DNA of 64,000 nt from Bradyrhizobium lablabi (GTDB lineage Bacteria; Pseudomonadota; Alphaproteobacteria; Rhizobiales; Xanthobacteraceae), in contig NZ_LT670844.1 of assembly GCF_900141755.1 (NCBI RefSeq), forward strand, positions 6,730,501 through 6,794,500. The letters are read 5' to 3'. Below, piece after piece: positions 26,389 through 34,524 of the stretch. The notes under the pieces are model-generated. The model saw only the letters and a list, made by a program, of their open reading frames with translations. It searched no databases and was not told the origin of the DNA. The position numbers and the translations under genes are program-made. Numbering within the stretch: position 1 is the stretch's first letter; every line of letters starts with the position of its first letter.

Positions 26389-26742
26389 GGCTTCCTTGAC
26401 CGCGTGGTTGGCGGCCGGCACGCCGCAATAGATCGCCTGCTGCAGCAGGATTTCCCTGATATCCTCCGGCGTAAAGCCGCCTTCGGTCAGCGCGGCGCGC
26501 ACATGCAGGCGGAATTCGTCCCATTGGCCGAGCGCAACCATGGTGCCGATCACCAGCACCCGCCGCGTGCGCTCGTCGAAATGCGGCCGGGTCCAAATCT
26601 CGCCCCAGGCGTGGCGCGTGATCAGGTCGAGGAACTCGGCGTTGAACGAATTCCGGTTGGCGATTGATTTGTCGACCCAGGCATTGCCGAGCACCTTGCG
26701 GCGCTGGATCATGCCGTCGTCACGGCGTTTCTGATCGTCCAT
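26350..26742 (-). CDS. pcaC: 4-carboxymuconolactone decarboxylase
   Basis: This 130-residue AhpD-like helical protein decarboxylates 4-carboxymuconolactone to 3-oxoadipate enol-lactone in the protocatechuate branch of the beta-ketoadipate pathway. Typical segments are RRKVLGNAWVDKS, FNAEFLDLITRHAWGEIWTRPHFDERTRR, GTMVALGQWDEFRLHVRAAL, TPEDIREILLQQAIYCGVPAAN. The start at 26742 (MDDQKRRDDG) follows GGGAGA. The gene overlaps the membrane-protein gene tail to tail and lies after pcaD with a repeat between. Confidence 0.93.
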   Translation of the reverse strand: MDDQKRRDDGMIQRRKVLGNAWVDKSIANRNSFNAEFLDLITRHAWGEIWTRPHFDERTRRVLVIGTMVALGQWDEFRLHVRAALTEGGFTPEDIREILLQQAIYCGVPAANHAVKEASAIVSELGLLKG

Positions 26743-26775
26743 TGATTTCTCCCGTCGTCGTCCTTGATACTCTCC

Positions 26776-26862
26776 CGTCATTGCGACCAGCGAAGCGACG
26801 AAGCAATCCATTGTCACCATCGTCCCGGCTGTGGATTGCTTCGCTAACGCTCGCAATGACGG
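26776..26862. repeat. Family 1 palindromic repeat
   Basis: It opens with CGTCATTGCGA and closes with TCGCAATGACGG, with matching GAAGCAATCCA / TGGATTGCTTC arms inside. It lies between pcaD and pcaC. Confidence 0.8.
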
Positions 26863-26871
26863 GGGTTAGAG

Positions 26872-27654
26872 CTAGCGTTGCGTCAAAAAGCCGACCACGG
26901 CGTCGGTAAAAGCGTGCGGCTGTTCGACATTGGAAATATGGGCGGCGTCGAGGATGGTCAGGCTGGCGCCGGGAATCTGGCTGCGGATCAATTCGCCGGC
27001 CGAGATCGGCGTTGCCATGTCATGGCGTCCGGCGATCACCAATGTCGGGCTCTTGATCTTCGGCAACAGCGCGCGCTGGTCGAGCGTGGAGAGCGCCTCG
27101 CAGCAGGCGAGATAGCCCTCAACCGGCGTGGCCGTCAGCATCGCCTTCATGTTCGCCGTGCTCTGCGGGTCGCGCTCGCGAAACTCCGCCGTCAGCCAGC
27201 TCGCGATCACGGTGTCGGCGATGGCTGCGATGCCGCCTTCCTTCACCGCCTTGATGCGGTTTTGCCAATTGGTCGGATCGGGATAGTAGCAGGCGGTGTT
27301 GGAGAGAATGATTTTGCCAAATCGCTCCGGCGCGTTGGCCGCGAGCCATTGTCCGACCATGCCGCCCATCGACAGACCGCACCAATGCGTCTTCTCGATG
27401 TTGAGGTCATCCAGGATCGCCAGCACGTCGCGGCCGAACCGCTCCATCGAATAAGGGCCCGGCGGCACGCTCGACTTGCCGTGGCCGCGCCGGTCATAGC
27501 GGATCACGCGAAACAGCTGCGTCAGCGCCTTCATCTGCGGCTGCCACATCTGCAAGGTGCAGCCGAGCGAATTCGACAGCATCAAGGTCGGCCCGCCGTC
27601 GCGGCCTTCGACCGATACGTTGAGCAGGCAACCATCGGCATCAATCATCGGCAT
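26872..27654 (-). CDS. pcaD: 3-oxoadipate enol-lactonase
   Basis: This 260-residue alpha/beta hydrolase opens the enol-lactone to 3-oxoadipate. Marks are LSNSLGCTLQMW (oxyanion region), RYDRRGHGKS, the nucleophile elbow GLS95MGG, the acid in AGRHDMATP and the final His in DAAHISNVEQ. The start at 27654 (MPMIDADG) gives the usual family length; upstream codons fall in a repeat. It is the middle gene of pcaB-pcaD-pcaC. Confidence 0.92.
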   Translation of the reverse strand: MPMIDADGCLLNVSVEGRDGGPTLMLSNSLGCTLQMWQPQMKALTQLFRVIRYDRRGHGKSSVPPGPYSMERFGRDVLAILDDLNIEKTHWCGLSMGGMVGQWLAANAPERFGKIILSNTACYYPDPTNWQNRIKAVKEGGIAAIADTVIASWLTAEFRERDPQSTANMKAMLTATPVEGYLACCEALSTLDQRALLPKIKSPTLVIAGRHDMATPISAGELIRSQIPGASLTILDAAHISNVEQPHAFTDAVVGFLTQR

Positions 27655-27665
27655 TTTGCGCTCCT

Positions 27666-27752
27666 CGTCATGCGCGGACTTGATCCGCGCATCCATCTAA
27701 AAACAGAGTCTATCCAGGATGATGGATTGCCGGGTCAAGCCCGGCAAATGAC
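27666..27752. repeat. Family 4 palindromic repeat between pcaB and pcaD
   Basis: CGTCATGCGCGG and CCGGCAAATGAC form the ends, with inner hairpins GCGCGGACTTGATCCGCGC and GCCGGGTCAAGCCCGGC and matching ATCCATC / GATGGAT. Only one copy is seen in the window. Confidence 0.65.
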
Positions 27753-27759
27753 ATCTGGA

Positions 27760-29115
27760 CTATTTGTCGTCGAGCGAGGCCAGCAGCCGGTCGATCAGGA
27801 CCTGCGAGGCGCCCTGATAGGCCATCGGCTCGAACAGTTTTTTTAGTTTGTCCGCACTCAAATGCGCGGTGACCTTCGTATCCTTTGCCAGCACCTCGCG
27901 CAGGCCTTTTTTCTCGGCGACGGCCTTTTTGCTGGCGGTCTCCACGAGATGATGGGCCTCGCTCTTGCCGATCTTCTCGGCCAGCGCCATCGTCACCGCT
28001 TCGGCCATGATCAGCCCGCCGGTCGCCTCGAGATTGACGCGCATGCGCGCGGCATCGACTTCCAGCCCCTCGGCGATGTCGACGATTGCGGCGAGCGCGC
28101 CTGATGTGACCAGCAATAACGTCGGCATTGTAGGCCATTCGGCGTGCCAGAGGCCGGCGCTGCGCTCGTGGTCCTGCACTTGCGCCGCAAATATCGTCGC
28201 CGCGAGATTGGGCGCCATGGTGGCCGCGGCGAGCGCGGTCGCTGCCGCCACGGGATTGCGCTTGTGCGGCATGGTGGAGGAGCCGCCGCGGCCTTCGCCG
28301 GACGGCTCGAACGCCTCGGCAACATCAGTCTGCATCATCAGTGAAACGTCCCGGGCGATCTTGCCGCAGCTTCCCGCCACGATCGCGAGCACCGAGGCTA
28401 TTTCCGCGATTCGGTCGCGATGGGTGTGCCAGGGCGCCGCCGGCAGCGGTAGCTTTAGCACCTCGGCCAGTCTTTCGGCGACCGCCATTGCCTTGTCGCC
28501 GAGCGCTGCCAAGGTTCCCGCGGCGCCGCCGAATTGCAACGCCAATCCGTCGCCGCGCAACCGTTGCAACCGCGCGCGAGAGCGATGCAACGCCGCGGCA
28601 TATTCCGCAAGCTTCAGGCCGAACGGCATCGGCAAGGCATGCTGCAGCCAGGTGCGCGCCACCATCGGCGTGTCGCGATGTTTTCGCGCAAGCTTTGCGA
28701 ATCCGGCGATGGCGCGATCGAGATCTACAAGCAGCGAATCGATGCCTGCGCGCAAGGTGAGCATGGCGGCGGTATCGATCACGTCCTGGCTGGTCGCGCC
28801 CCAATGCACATAGCGCGCTGCGTCCGCATCGGCCTTGGCGACGGCGGCGGTAAGCGCCTTGACCAGCGGGATCGCGAGATTGCCGGAACGGGTCGCGGCC
28901 TCGGCCAGGGCAGCCAGGTCGAATTTCTCGGCCCTGCAGGCCTTCTCGATCGGAGCAACCGCGCTCGCGGGGATCACCCCGGTCGCGGCTTCGGCGCGCG
29001 CCAGCGCTGCTTCAAAATCGAGCATGTGCTGCAGGTAGGCGGCATCGTCGCAGATGGCGCGCATGGCGGCGCTCGACAGCATCGGCGCCAGCAAGGGGGA
29101 GAGGGAAGTGCTCAT
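27760..29115 (-). CDS. pcaB: 3-carboxy-cis,cis-muconate cycloisomerase
   Basis: This 451-residue enzyme of the fumarase/aspartase superfamily lactonises 3-carboxymuconate to 4-carboxymuconolactone. It has the superfamily blocks HWGATSQDVIDTAAML, RTWLQHALPMPFGLKLAEYA and signature GGSSTMPHKRNPVAA. The C-terminal extension (after about residue 350) is usual for bacterial PcaB. It begins the minus-strand pcaB-pcaD-pcaC unit. The dioxygenase genes pcaHG that make its substrate are not in the window. Confidence 0.93.
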   Translation of the reverse strand: MSTSLSPLLAPMLSSAAMRAICDDAAYLQHMLDFEAALARAEAATGVIPASAVAPIEKACRAEKFDLAALAEAATRSGNLAIPLVKALTAAVAKADADAARYVHWGATSQDVIDTAAMLTLRAGIDSLLVDLDRAIAGFAKLARKHRDTPMVARTWLQHALPMPFGLKLAEYAAALHRSRARLQRLRGDGLALQFGGAAGTLAALGDKAMAVAERLAEVLKLPLPAAPWHTHRDRIAEIASVLAIVAGSCGKIARDVSLMMQTDVAEAFEPSGEGRGGSSTMPHKRNPVAAATALAAATMAPNLAATIFAAQVQDHERSAGLWHAEWPTMPTLLLVTSGALAAIVDIAEGLEVDAARMRVNLEATGGLIMAEAVTMALAEKIGKSEAHHLVETASKKAVAEKKGLREVLAKDTKVTAHLSADKLKKLFEPMAYQGASQVLIDRLLASLDDK

Positions 29116-29281
29116 GATGCGCGCGACCTAACCATCCCGGCCTGCCTCTGCCAATCCCATAGCATCGGCGCAAGCCCGGCGGTTGCGAATATGCATCGCT
29201 TGTCCTTGATCCGTCCCCTTCCTTTTGAGCCCTCGGTGCTTTACTTGGGGGCTACAGGCGTAGCGATCCGGAGGTATCCCC

Positions 29282-29728
29282 ATGGCCATGACGATGAACG
29301 GCGAAGTCCAGCTAGCGGCGCCGCGCGAGGCGGTGTGGGCCAAATTGAACGATCCGGAAGTGCTCAAGGTCTGCATCCCCGGATGCGAGGAATTGGAAAA
29401 AACCGAGGACAATGGTTTTCGCGCGGTCGCCAAAATGAAGGTCGGGCCGGTGTCGGCGCGCTTCAAGGGGCGGGTGACGCTGAGCGACATCGACCCGCCC
29501 AACGGCTACAAAATCTCGGGCGAAGGTGAGGGCGGGGTGGCCGGCTTCGCCAAGGGTGGCGCCACGGTGGCGCTGTCCGACAAGGATGGCGGTACGCTGC
29601 TGAGTTATGACGTCGAGGCGCAGATCGGCGGCAAGCTCGCCCAGCTCGGGCAGCGGCTGATCAACGGTACGGCCAAGAAACTGGCCGATGAGTTCTTTGC
29701 AAATTTCGCCAAGGCGGTGCAGGGTTAG
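29282..29728 (+). CDS. coxG: CoxG-like SRPBCC-domain protein
   Basis: This 148-residue START/SRPBCC-fold protein belongs to the CoxG family (carbon monoxide dehydrogenase subunit G). In carboxydotrophs CoxG has been linked to membrane attachment of CO dehydrogenase. Marks are MNGEVQLAAPREAVWAKLNDPEVLKVCIPGCEE near the start and GTLLSYDVEAQIGGKLAQLGQRLI later. GGAGG lies seven bases before the ATG. It is the first gene of a cox-type unit and is divergent from pcaB. Confidence 0.9.
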   Translation: MAMTMNGEVQLAAPREAVWAKLNDPEVLKVCIPGCEELEKTEDNGFRAVAKMKVGPVSARFKGRVTLSDIDPPNGYKISGEGEGGVAGFAKGGATVALSDKDGGTLLSYDVEAQIGGKLAQLGQRLINGTAKKLADEFFANFAKAVQG

Positions 29729-29879
29729 CCTTCTACCGAAAGTCCCGCTAAGTCATATCAAGCCATGCCCCAGGTGAGGTTGCTCATTGCCGGGATGGCC
29801 CATATTATGATTATGGCCCCGGAATGATTTTAATGAGCGTGCTGCCGTGCAACGCGGCGGTAGCTGAAGAGAGTGCTGA

Positions 29880-30365
<486 letters not shown>

Positions 30366-30397
30366 GAACGGCAGCGCACGGCGATTAGGAATACCCA

Positions 30398-31204
30398 ATG
30401 TATGAATTCAAATATCATCGTCCGGCGACCGTGCGGCAGGCCGCCAATCTGCTGGTCAAGAACGAAGACGCCAAGGTGATCGCCGGCGGCCATACGTTGT
30501 TGCCGGTCATGAAGCAGCGGCTTGCGAGTCCGCCGCACCTGGTCGACCTCTCCCATATCGAGGGGCTCGACTCTATCGAGATCAAGGGCCGTTCGCTGGT
30601 GATCGGCGCGACCGCAAAGCATGCCGATGTCGCGACTTCGGCTGTTGTCGGCGAGGCGATCCCGGCGCTGGCCGAACTTGCCGGCATGATCGGCGACCCC
30701 GCGGTGCGCCACAAGGGCACCATCGGCGGCTCGCTCGCCAACAACGATCCGACCGCCGATTATCCCGCGGCGGTGCTTGCGCTCGGCGCCACCATCGTCA
30801 CCAACAAGCGCCGCCTGAAGGCGGAAGAGTTTTTTCAAGGCCTGTTCACGACCGCGCTCGAGAGCGACGAGATCATCACCAAGGTGATGTTCCCGCTGCC
30901 GAAGAAGGCCGCCTACATCAAATTCCGTAACCAGGCCTCGCGCTACGCGCTGGTCGGCGTGTTCGTCGCCAAGCGTCCGTCGGACGTGCGCGTCGCCGTC
31001 ACCGGCGCCGGCTCCGAAGGCGTGTTCCGCGTCACCTCGTTCGAGGAGGCGTTGAAAAAACGCTTCTCGCCGAAAGTGCTGGACGGGTTGACGGTGCCGG
31101 CCGAGGGACTAAATAGCGATCTGCACGGCAGCGCCGAATACCGCGCGCATCTGATCGCGGTAGTGGCGCGGCGTGCCGTCGAAGCCGCGACTGTCAAGGG
31201 TTGA
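30398..31204 (+). CDS. coxM: Aerobic CO dehydrogenase-type medium subunit (FAD-binding)
   Basis: This 268-residue flavoprotein subunit has the FAD-binding motifs AGGHTLLPVMKQRLASPPHLVDL (about 31-53) and TIGGSLANNDPTADYPAAVLALGA (about 108-131), plus a C-terminal CO_deh_flav domain with NQASRYALVGVFVA. It accepts electrons from CoxS. The ATG follows an AGGA site. The gene starts 32 bases after coxS with no trace of a large subunit between, and is followed by coxD. Confidence 0.93.
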   Translation: MYEFKYHRPATVRQAANLLVKNEDAKVIAGGHTLLPVMKQRLASPPHLVDLSHIEGLDSIEIKGRSLVIGATAKHADVATSAVVGEAIPALAELAGMIGDPAVRHKGTIGGSLANNDPTADYPAAVLALGATIVTNKRRLKAEEFFQGLFTTALESDEIITKVMFPLPKKAAYIKFRNQASRYALVGVFVAKRPSDVRVAVTGAGSEGVFRVTSFEEALKKRFSPKVLDGLTVPAEGLNSDLHGSAEYRAHLIAVVARRAVEAATVKG

Positions 31205-31256
31205 CGTTGCAAGGGCTGACATTGCCTGGTTCTCGCTCATCAAGATTGGCTCTCAA

Positions 31257-32165
31257 ATGACTGCATCGGCGCTGCCTTCTTCCGTCGATGCGATGCTCGA
31301 ACTCCTGACCTCGCGCGGCTATCTCGCGGAGCGTTCGCTGGCGACGGTGACCTATCTGTCGCTGCGCATGGGCCGGCCGCTGTTCCTGGAAGGCGAGGCC
31401 GGCGTCGGCAAGACCGAAATCGCGAAGGTGCTGTCGGCAGCACTCGGGCGAAAGCTGATCCGGCTGCAGTGCTATGAGGGGCTGGATGTTGCGTCCGCGG
31501 TCTATGAATGGAACAGCGCCGCGCAGATGATCGCGATCCGGCTTGCGGAAGCGGCCGGCGACACCGATCGCGAGCATCTATCGTCAGACATCTTCGCTGA
31601 ACGCTATCTCATAAAACGGCCGCTGCTGCAGGCACTAGAGCCGGATGTCGCAGGCTCCCCGGTGCTCTTGATCGACGAGCTCGACCGCGCCGACGAGGCG
31701 TTCGAGGCTTATCTGCTGGAAATCCTCTCGGACTTCCAGGTGACCATCCCCGAGCTCGGCACCGTGAAGGCGCCGCAGCCGCCGATCGTCATCATCACCT
31801 CGAACCGCACCCGCGAAATTCATGACGCCTTAAAACGCCGCTGTCTCTATCACTGGGTGGATTATCCCTCCGCCGAGCGCGAGCTTGCGATCGTCAAGTC
31901 GCGCGTGCCTGGAATATCCGCGAAACTGTCGCAGCAGGTGGTCGGCTTCGTGCAGGCGCTGCGCGACCAGGATTTTTACAAGTCGCCGGGCGTTGCCGAG
32001 ACCATCGATTGGGCGACCGCGTTGACCGAACTCGACGCCCGCTCGCTGACCCCGCAAGTGGTCGGCGACACCCTCGGCGCGCTGCTAAAATACCAGGACG
32101 ACATCACGCGGATGCAGGGCGACACGCTGCAAAAGGTTCTGAAAGAGGCGACGAGCGAGAGTTAA
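31257..32165 (+). CDS. coxD: MoxR-type AAA+ ATPase (CoxD-like)
   Basis: This 302-residue ATPase has Walker A GEAGVGKTE, Walker B LLIDELDRAD, sensor IITSNRTREIHDALKRRC and the MoxR C-terminal lid. With the VWA protein CoxE it acts as a chaperone that matures the molybdenum active site; in Oligotropha CoxD helps build the sulfur/copper centre of CO dehydrogenase. The ATG at 31257 gives the family start; a longer frame reaches back into coxM. The presence of this machinery without coxL is odd. Confidence 0.92.
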   Translation: MTASALPSSVDAMLELLTSRGYLAERSLATVTYLSLRMGRPLFLEGEAGVGKTEIAKVLSAALGRKLIRLQCYEGLDVASAVYEWNSAAQMIAIRLAEAAGDTDREHLSSDIFAERYLIKRPLLQALEPDVAGSPVLLIDELDRADEAFEAYLLEILSDFQVTIPELGTVKAPQPPIVIITSNRTREIHDALKRRCLYHWVDYPSAERELAIVKSRVPGISAKLSQQVVGFVQALRDQDFYKSPGVAETIDWATALTELDARSLTPQVVGDTLGALLKYQDDITRMQGDTLQKVLKEATSES

Positions 32166-32173
32166 CAACGCCT

Positions 32174-32274
32174 GTCATTCCGGGGCGCGCCTCTTGGCGC
32201 GAGCCCGGAATCCATACTCCCGATCGTGGTTATGGATTCCGGACTCGCTCGTTTCACTCGCGCCCCGGAATGAC
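32174..32274. repeat. Family 2 palindromic repeat, gene-less copy
   Basis: The arms start GTCATTCCGGGGCGCGCC and, on the opposite strand, GTCATTCCGGGGCGCGAG. Both run inward to GGAATCCATA, leaving only about ten bases between them. The same arms flank the GIY-YIG gene at 53894-54293. It separates coxD from coxE. Confidence 0.85.
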
Positions 32275-32283
32275 GAGGGTAAC

Positions 32284-33483
32284 ATGACCGCGTCAACCAC
32301 TACACCAGTCACCGGCCTGATCGCCGACAACGTCATCGGCTTTGCCCGCGCGCTGCGCGCGGCCGGGATTCCGGTCGGACCGGGTGCGGTCATCGATGCC
32401 TTGAAGGCGCTGCGCCTGATCGAGATCGGCAGCCGCGCCGATGTATTCACGACGCTGGAAGCCATCTTCGTCAAGCGCCACGAGCATGCGCTGATCTTCG
32501 CGCAGGCCTTCGACCTGTTCTTCCGCGCCGCCGAGGACTGGAAGCATATGCTGGATTCGGTGCCGCTGCCCGAACACGCCAAGAAGAAGCCGCCGCCGGC
32601 CTCGCGCCGGGTCCAGGAAGCGCTGTCGCAACCCCGGACCAGCGAAGTGCCGCAGGCTCAGGAGCAGGATCTCAAGCTCTCGGTGTCCGACAAGGAAGTG
32701 CTGCAGAAAAAGGATTTTGCGCAGATGAGCGCGGCCGAGATCGCCGAAGTCACCCGCGCGATCGCGGAGATGAAGCTGCCGCAGGCCGAATTGCGCACCC
32801 GCCGCTATCAGCCGGACCCGCGCGGCTTGCGGCTCGACATGCGCCGGACGCTGCGCGGCAGCCTTCGCACCGGTGGCGACATCATCGATATCCATCGGCT
32901 CGGCCGGATCGACAAGCCGGCGCCAATCGTGGCGCTGCTCGATATCTCCGGTTCGATGAGCGAATATACAAGGCTGTTCCTGCACTTTCTCCACGCCATC
33001 ACCGACGCCCGCAAGCGCGTGTCGGTGTTTCTGTTCGGCACGCGGCTGACCAATGTGACGCGGGCGCTGCGGGCGCGGGATCCCGACGAGGCGCTGGCGA
33101 GCTGTTCGTCGACGGTCGAGGACTGGGCCGGGGGAACGCGGATCGCCACCTCGCTGCATACGTTCAACAAATTGTGGGGCCGGCGGGTGCTGGGCCAGGG
33201 CGCGATCGTGCTTCTGATCTCCGACGGGCTGGAGCGCGAAGCCGACGCAAAGCTGGCGTTCGAGATGGACCGGCTGCACCGGTCGTGCCGCCGCCTGATC
33301 TGGCTCAATCCGCTGCTGCGTTACGGCGGCTTCGAGGCCAAGGCGCAGGGCATCAAAATGATGTTGCCGCACGTTGACGAATTCCGCCCGGTACATAATT
33401 TGAGTTCCATCCAGGGGCTGATCGAAGCACTTTCCTCGGTGCCGCCGCCGCATCACCGCAGCCTGATCCGCTCCGCAGCCTGA
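32284..33483 (+). CDS. coxE: VWA-domain maturation factor (CoxE-like)
   Basis: This 399-residue protein has a helical N-terminal part, an alanine/lysine/proline-rich linker near 95-130, and a C-terminal von Willebrand A domain whose MIDAS is LLDISGSMSEYTRL, followed by a later GGTRIATSLHTFN. CoxE proteins work with the MoxR ATPase CoxD in assembling the active site of molybdenum hydroxylases. The ATG at 32284 is used because the codons before it lie in a palindromic repeat. Confidence 0.9.
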   Translation: MTASTTTPVTGLIADNVIGFARALRAAGIPVGPGAVIDALKALRLIEIGSRADVFTTLEAIFVKRHEHALIFAQAFDLFFRAAEDWKHMLDSVPLPEHAKKKPPPASRRVQEALSQPRTSEVPQAQEQDLKLSVSDKEVLQKKDFAQMSAAEIAEVTRAIAEMKLPQAELRTRRYQPDPRGLRLDMRRTLRGSLRTGGDIIDIHRLGRIDKPAPIVALLDISGSMSEYTRLFLHFLHAITDARKRVSVFLFGTRLTNVTRALRARDPDEALASCSSTVEDWAGGTRIATSLHTFNKLWGRRVLGQGAIVLLISDGLEREADAKLAFEMDRLHRSCRRLIWLNPLLRYGGFEAKAQGIKMMLPHVDEFRPVHNLSSIQGLIEALSSVPPPHHRSLIRSAA

Positions 33484-33496
33484 AAAGAGGTTTTCC

Positions 33497-33826
33497 ATGC
33501 TCAATCGCGACGAAGACATTCTGAAAGCGGCTGAGGACTGGCAAAAGGCCGGTCACGGCGTGGCGCTGGCAACCGTGGTCGAGACCTGGGGCTCGGCCCC
33601 GCGGCCGGCGGGCTCGAGCCTCGTCATCAACGATGACGGCACGTTTCTGGGCTCGGTGTCCGGCGGCTGCGTCGAGGGCGCGGTGGTCACGGAGGCGTTA
33701 GATGTGATCGCGAGCGGCCAGCCCAAAATGCTGGAATTCGGCGTTGCCGACGAGACCGCCTGGAATGTCGGCCTGTCCTGCGGCGGCACCATCCGGGTCT
33801 TCGTCGAGAAGGTGGGCCAGTCGTGA
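33497..33826 (+). CDS. XdhC/CoxI N-terminal-domain protein
   Basis: This 109-residue protein consists of the XdhC_CoxI domain alone: GVALATVVETWGSAPRPAGSSLVIN, the SVSGGCVEGAVV motif, and NVGLSCGGTIRVFVE. XdhC proteins bind sulfurated molybdenum cofactor and hand it to the apo-enzyme. The Rossmann half is encoded by the next gene, whose GTG start overlaps this stop, so the two chains probably act together as a split XdhC. Confidence 0.9.
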   Translation: MLNRDEDILKAAEDWQKAGHGVALATVVETWGSAPRPAGSSLVINDDGTFLGSVSGGCVEGAVVTEALDVIASGQPKMLEFGVADETAWNVGLSCGGTIRVFVEKVGQS

Positions 33827-34524
33827 AGCTCGAGACCCTCAAAGAGCTCAACACCGAGCGCGCCGCGCGCCGTCCGGTGATCCTGGTCACCGATACCGAG
33901 AATGGCCAACAGCGGCTGGTCAAGGCCGCCGATTTTGTCACTGACCCCCTGCGCGCTGAACTGACAAAACAATTGCGCATGGGCAAGAGCGGAATGATCG
34001 AGGCCGGCGACAAGAAACTGTTTCTCAATGTCTATGCCCCGACGGCAAAGCTCGTGATTGTCGGCGCCGTCCATATCAGCCAGGCCTTGGCGCCGCTGGC
34101 GCGCTCGCTCGACTATGACGTCACCGTGGTCGATCCGCGCACCGCGTTTGCAAGCCCGGAGCGGTTTCCGGATGTGCCGCTGATCGCCGAATGGCCCGAC
34201 GTGGCGTTGCCGCCGCTCGATGTCGATCACTACACGGCATTCGTGGCGCTGACGCACGATCCCAAGATCGACGATCCGGCGCTGCTGCACGCGTTCCAGC
34301 GTGACTGCTTCTATATCGGCGCGCTCGGCTCGCGAAAGACCCACGCCAAGCGCGGCGAGCGCCTCCGGGCGCAGGGCGCGAGAGAAGCGGACATCGCGCG
34401 CATTCATGCCCCGATCGGCCTGCCCATCGGCGCGGTCTCGCCGTCGGAGATCGCGGTCGCGATCATGGCCGAGATCACCGCGCAATTGCGGCTGCCGGCA
34501 AAAGAGAAAGAGGCCGCGGCATGA
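33823..34524 (+). CDS. XdhC Rossmann-domain protein
   Basis: This 233-residue protein has an N-terminal strand-rich part (ARRPVILVTDTENGQQRLV, MIEAGDKKLFLNVYAP) and a Rossmann core: LVIVGAVHISQALAPLARSLDYDVTVVDPRTAFA, then CFYIGALGSRKTHAKR and HAPIGLPIGAVSPSEIAVAIMAEI. This is the C-terminal half of XdhC. It overlaps both neighbours by four bases (GTGA and ATGA). Together with the preceding chain it should insert or sulfurate molybdenum cofactor. Confidence 0.9.
   Translation: MKLETLKELNTERAARRPVILVTDTENGQQRLVKAADFVTDPLRAELTKQLRMGKSGMIEAGDKKLFLNVYAPTAKLVIVGAVHISQALAPLARSLDYDVTVVDPRTAFASPERFPDVPLIAEWPDVALPPLDVDHYTAFVALTHDPKIDDPALLHAFQRDCFYIGALGSRKTHAKRGERLRAQGAREADIARIHAPIGLPIGAVSPSEIAVAIMAEITAQLRLPAKEKEAAA

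Noticed and set aside
33553..34485. 310-codon minus-strand frame opposite the XdhC genes
   Set aside because: Shadow frame; both plus-strand XdhC domains have full motifs.
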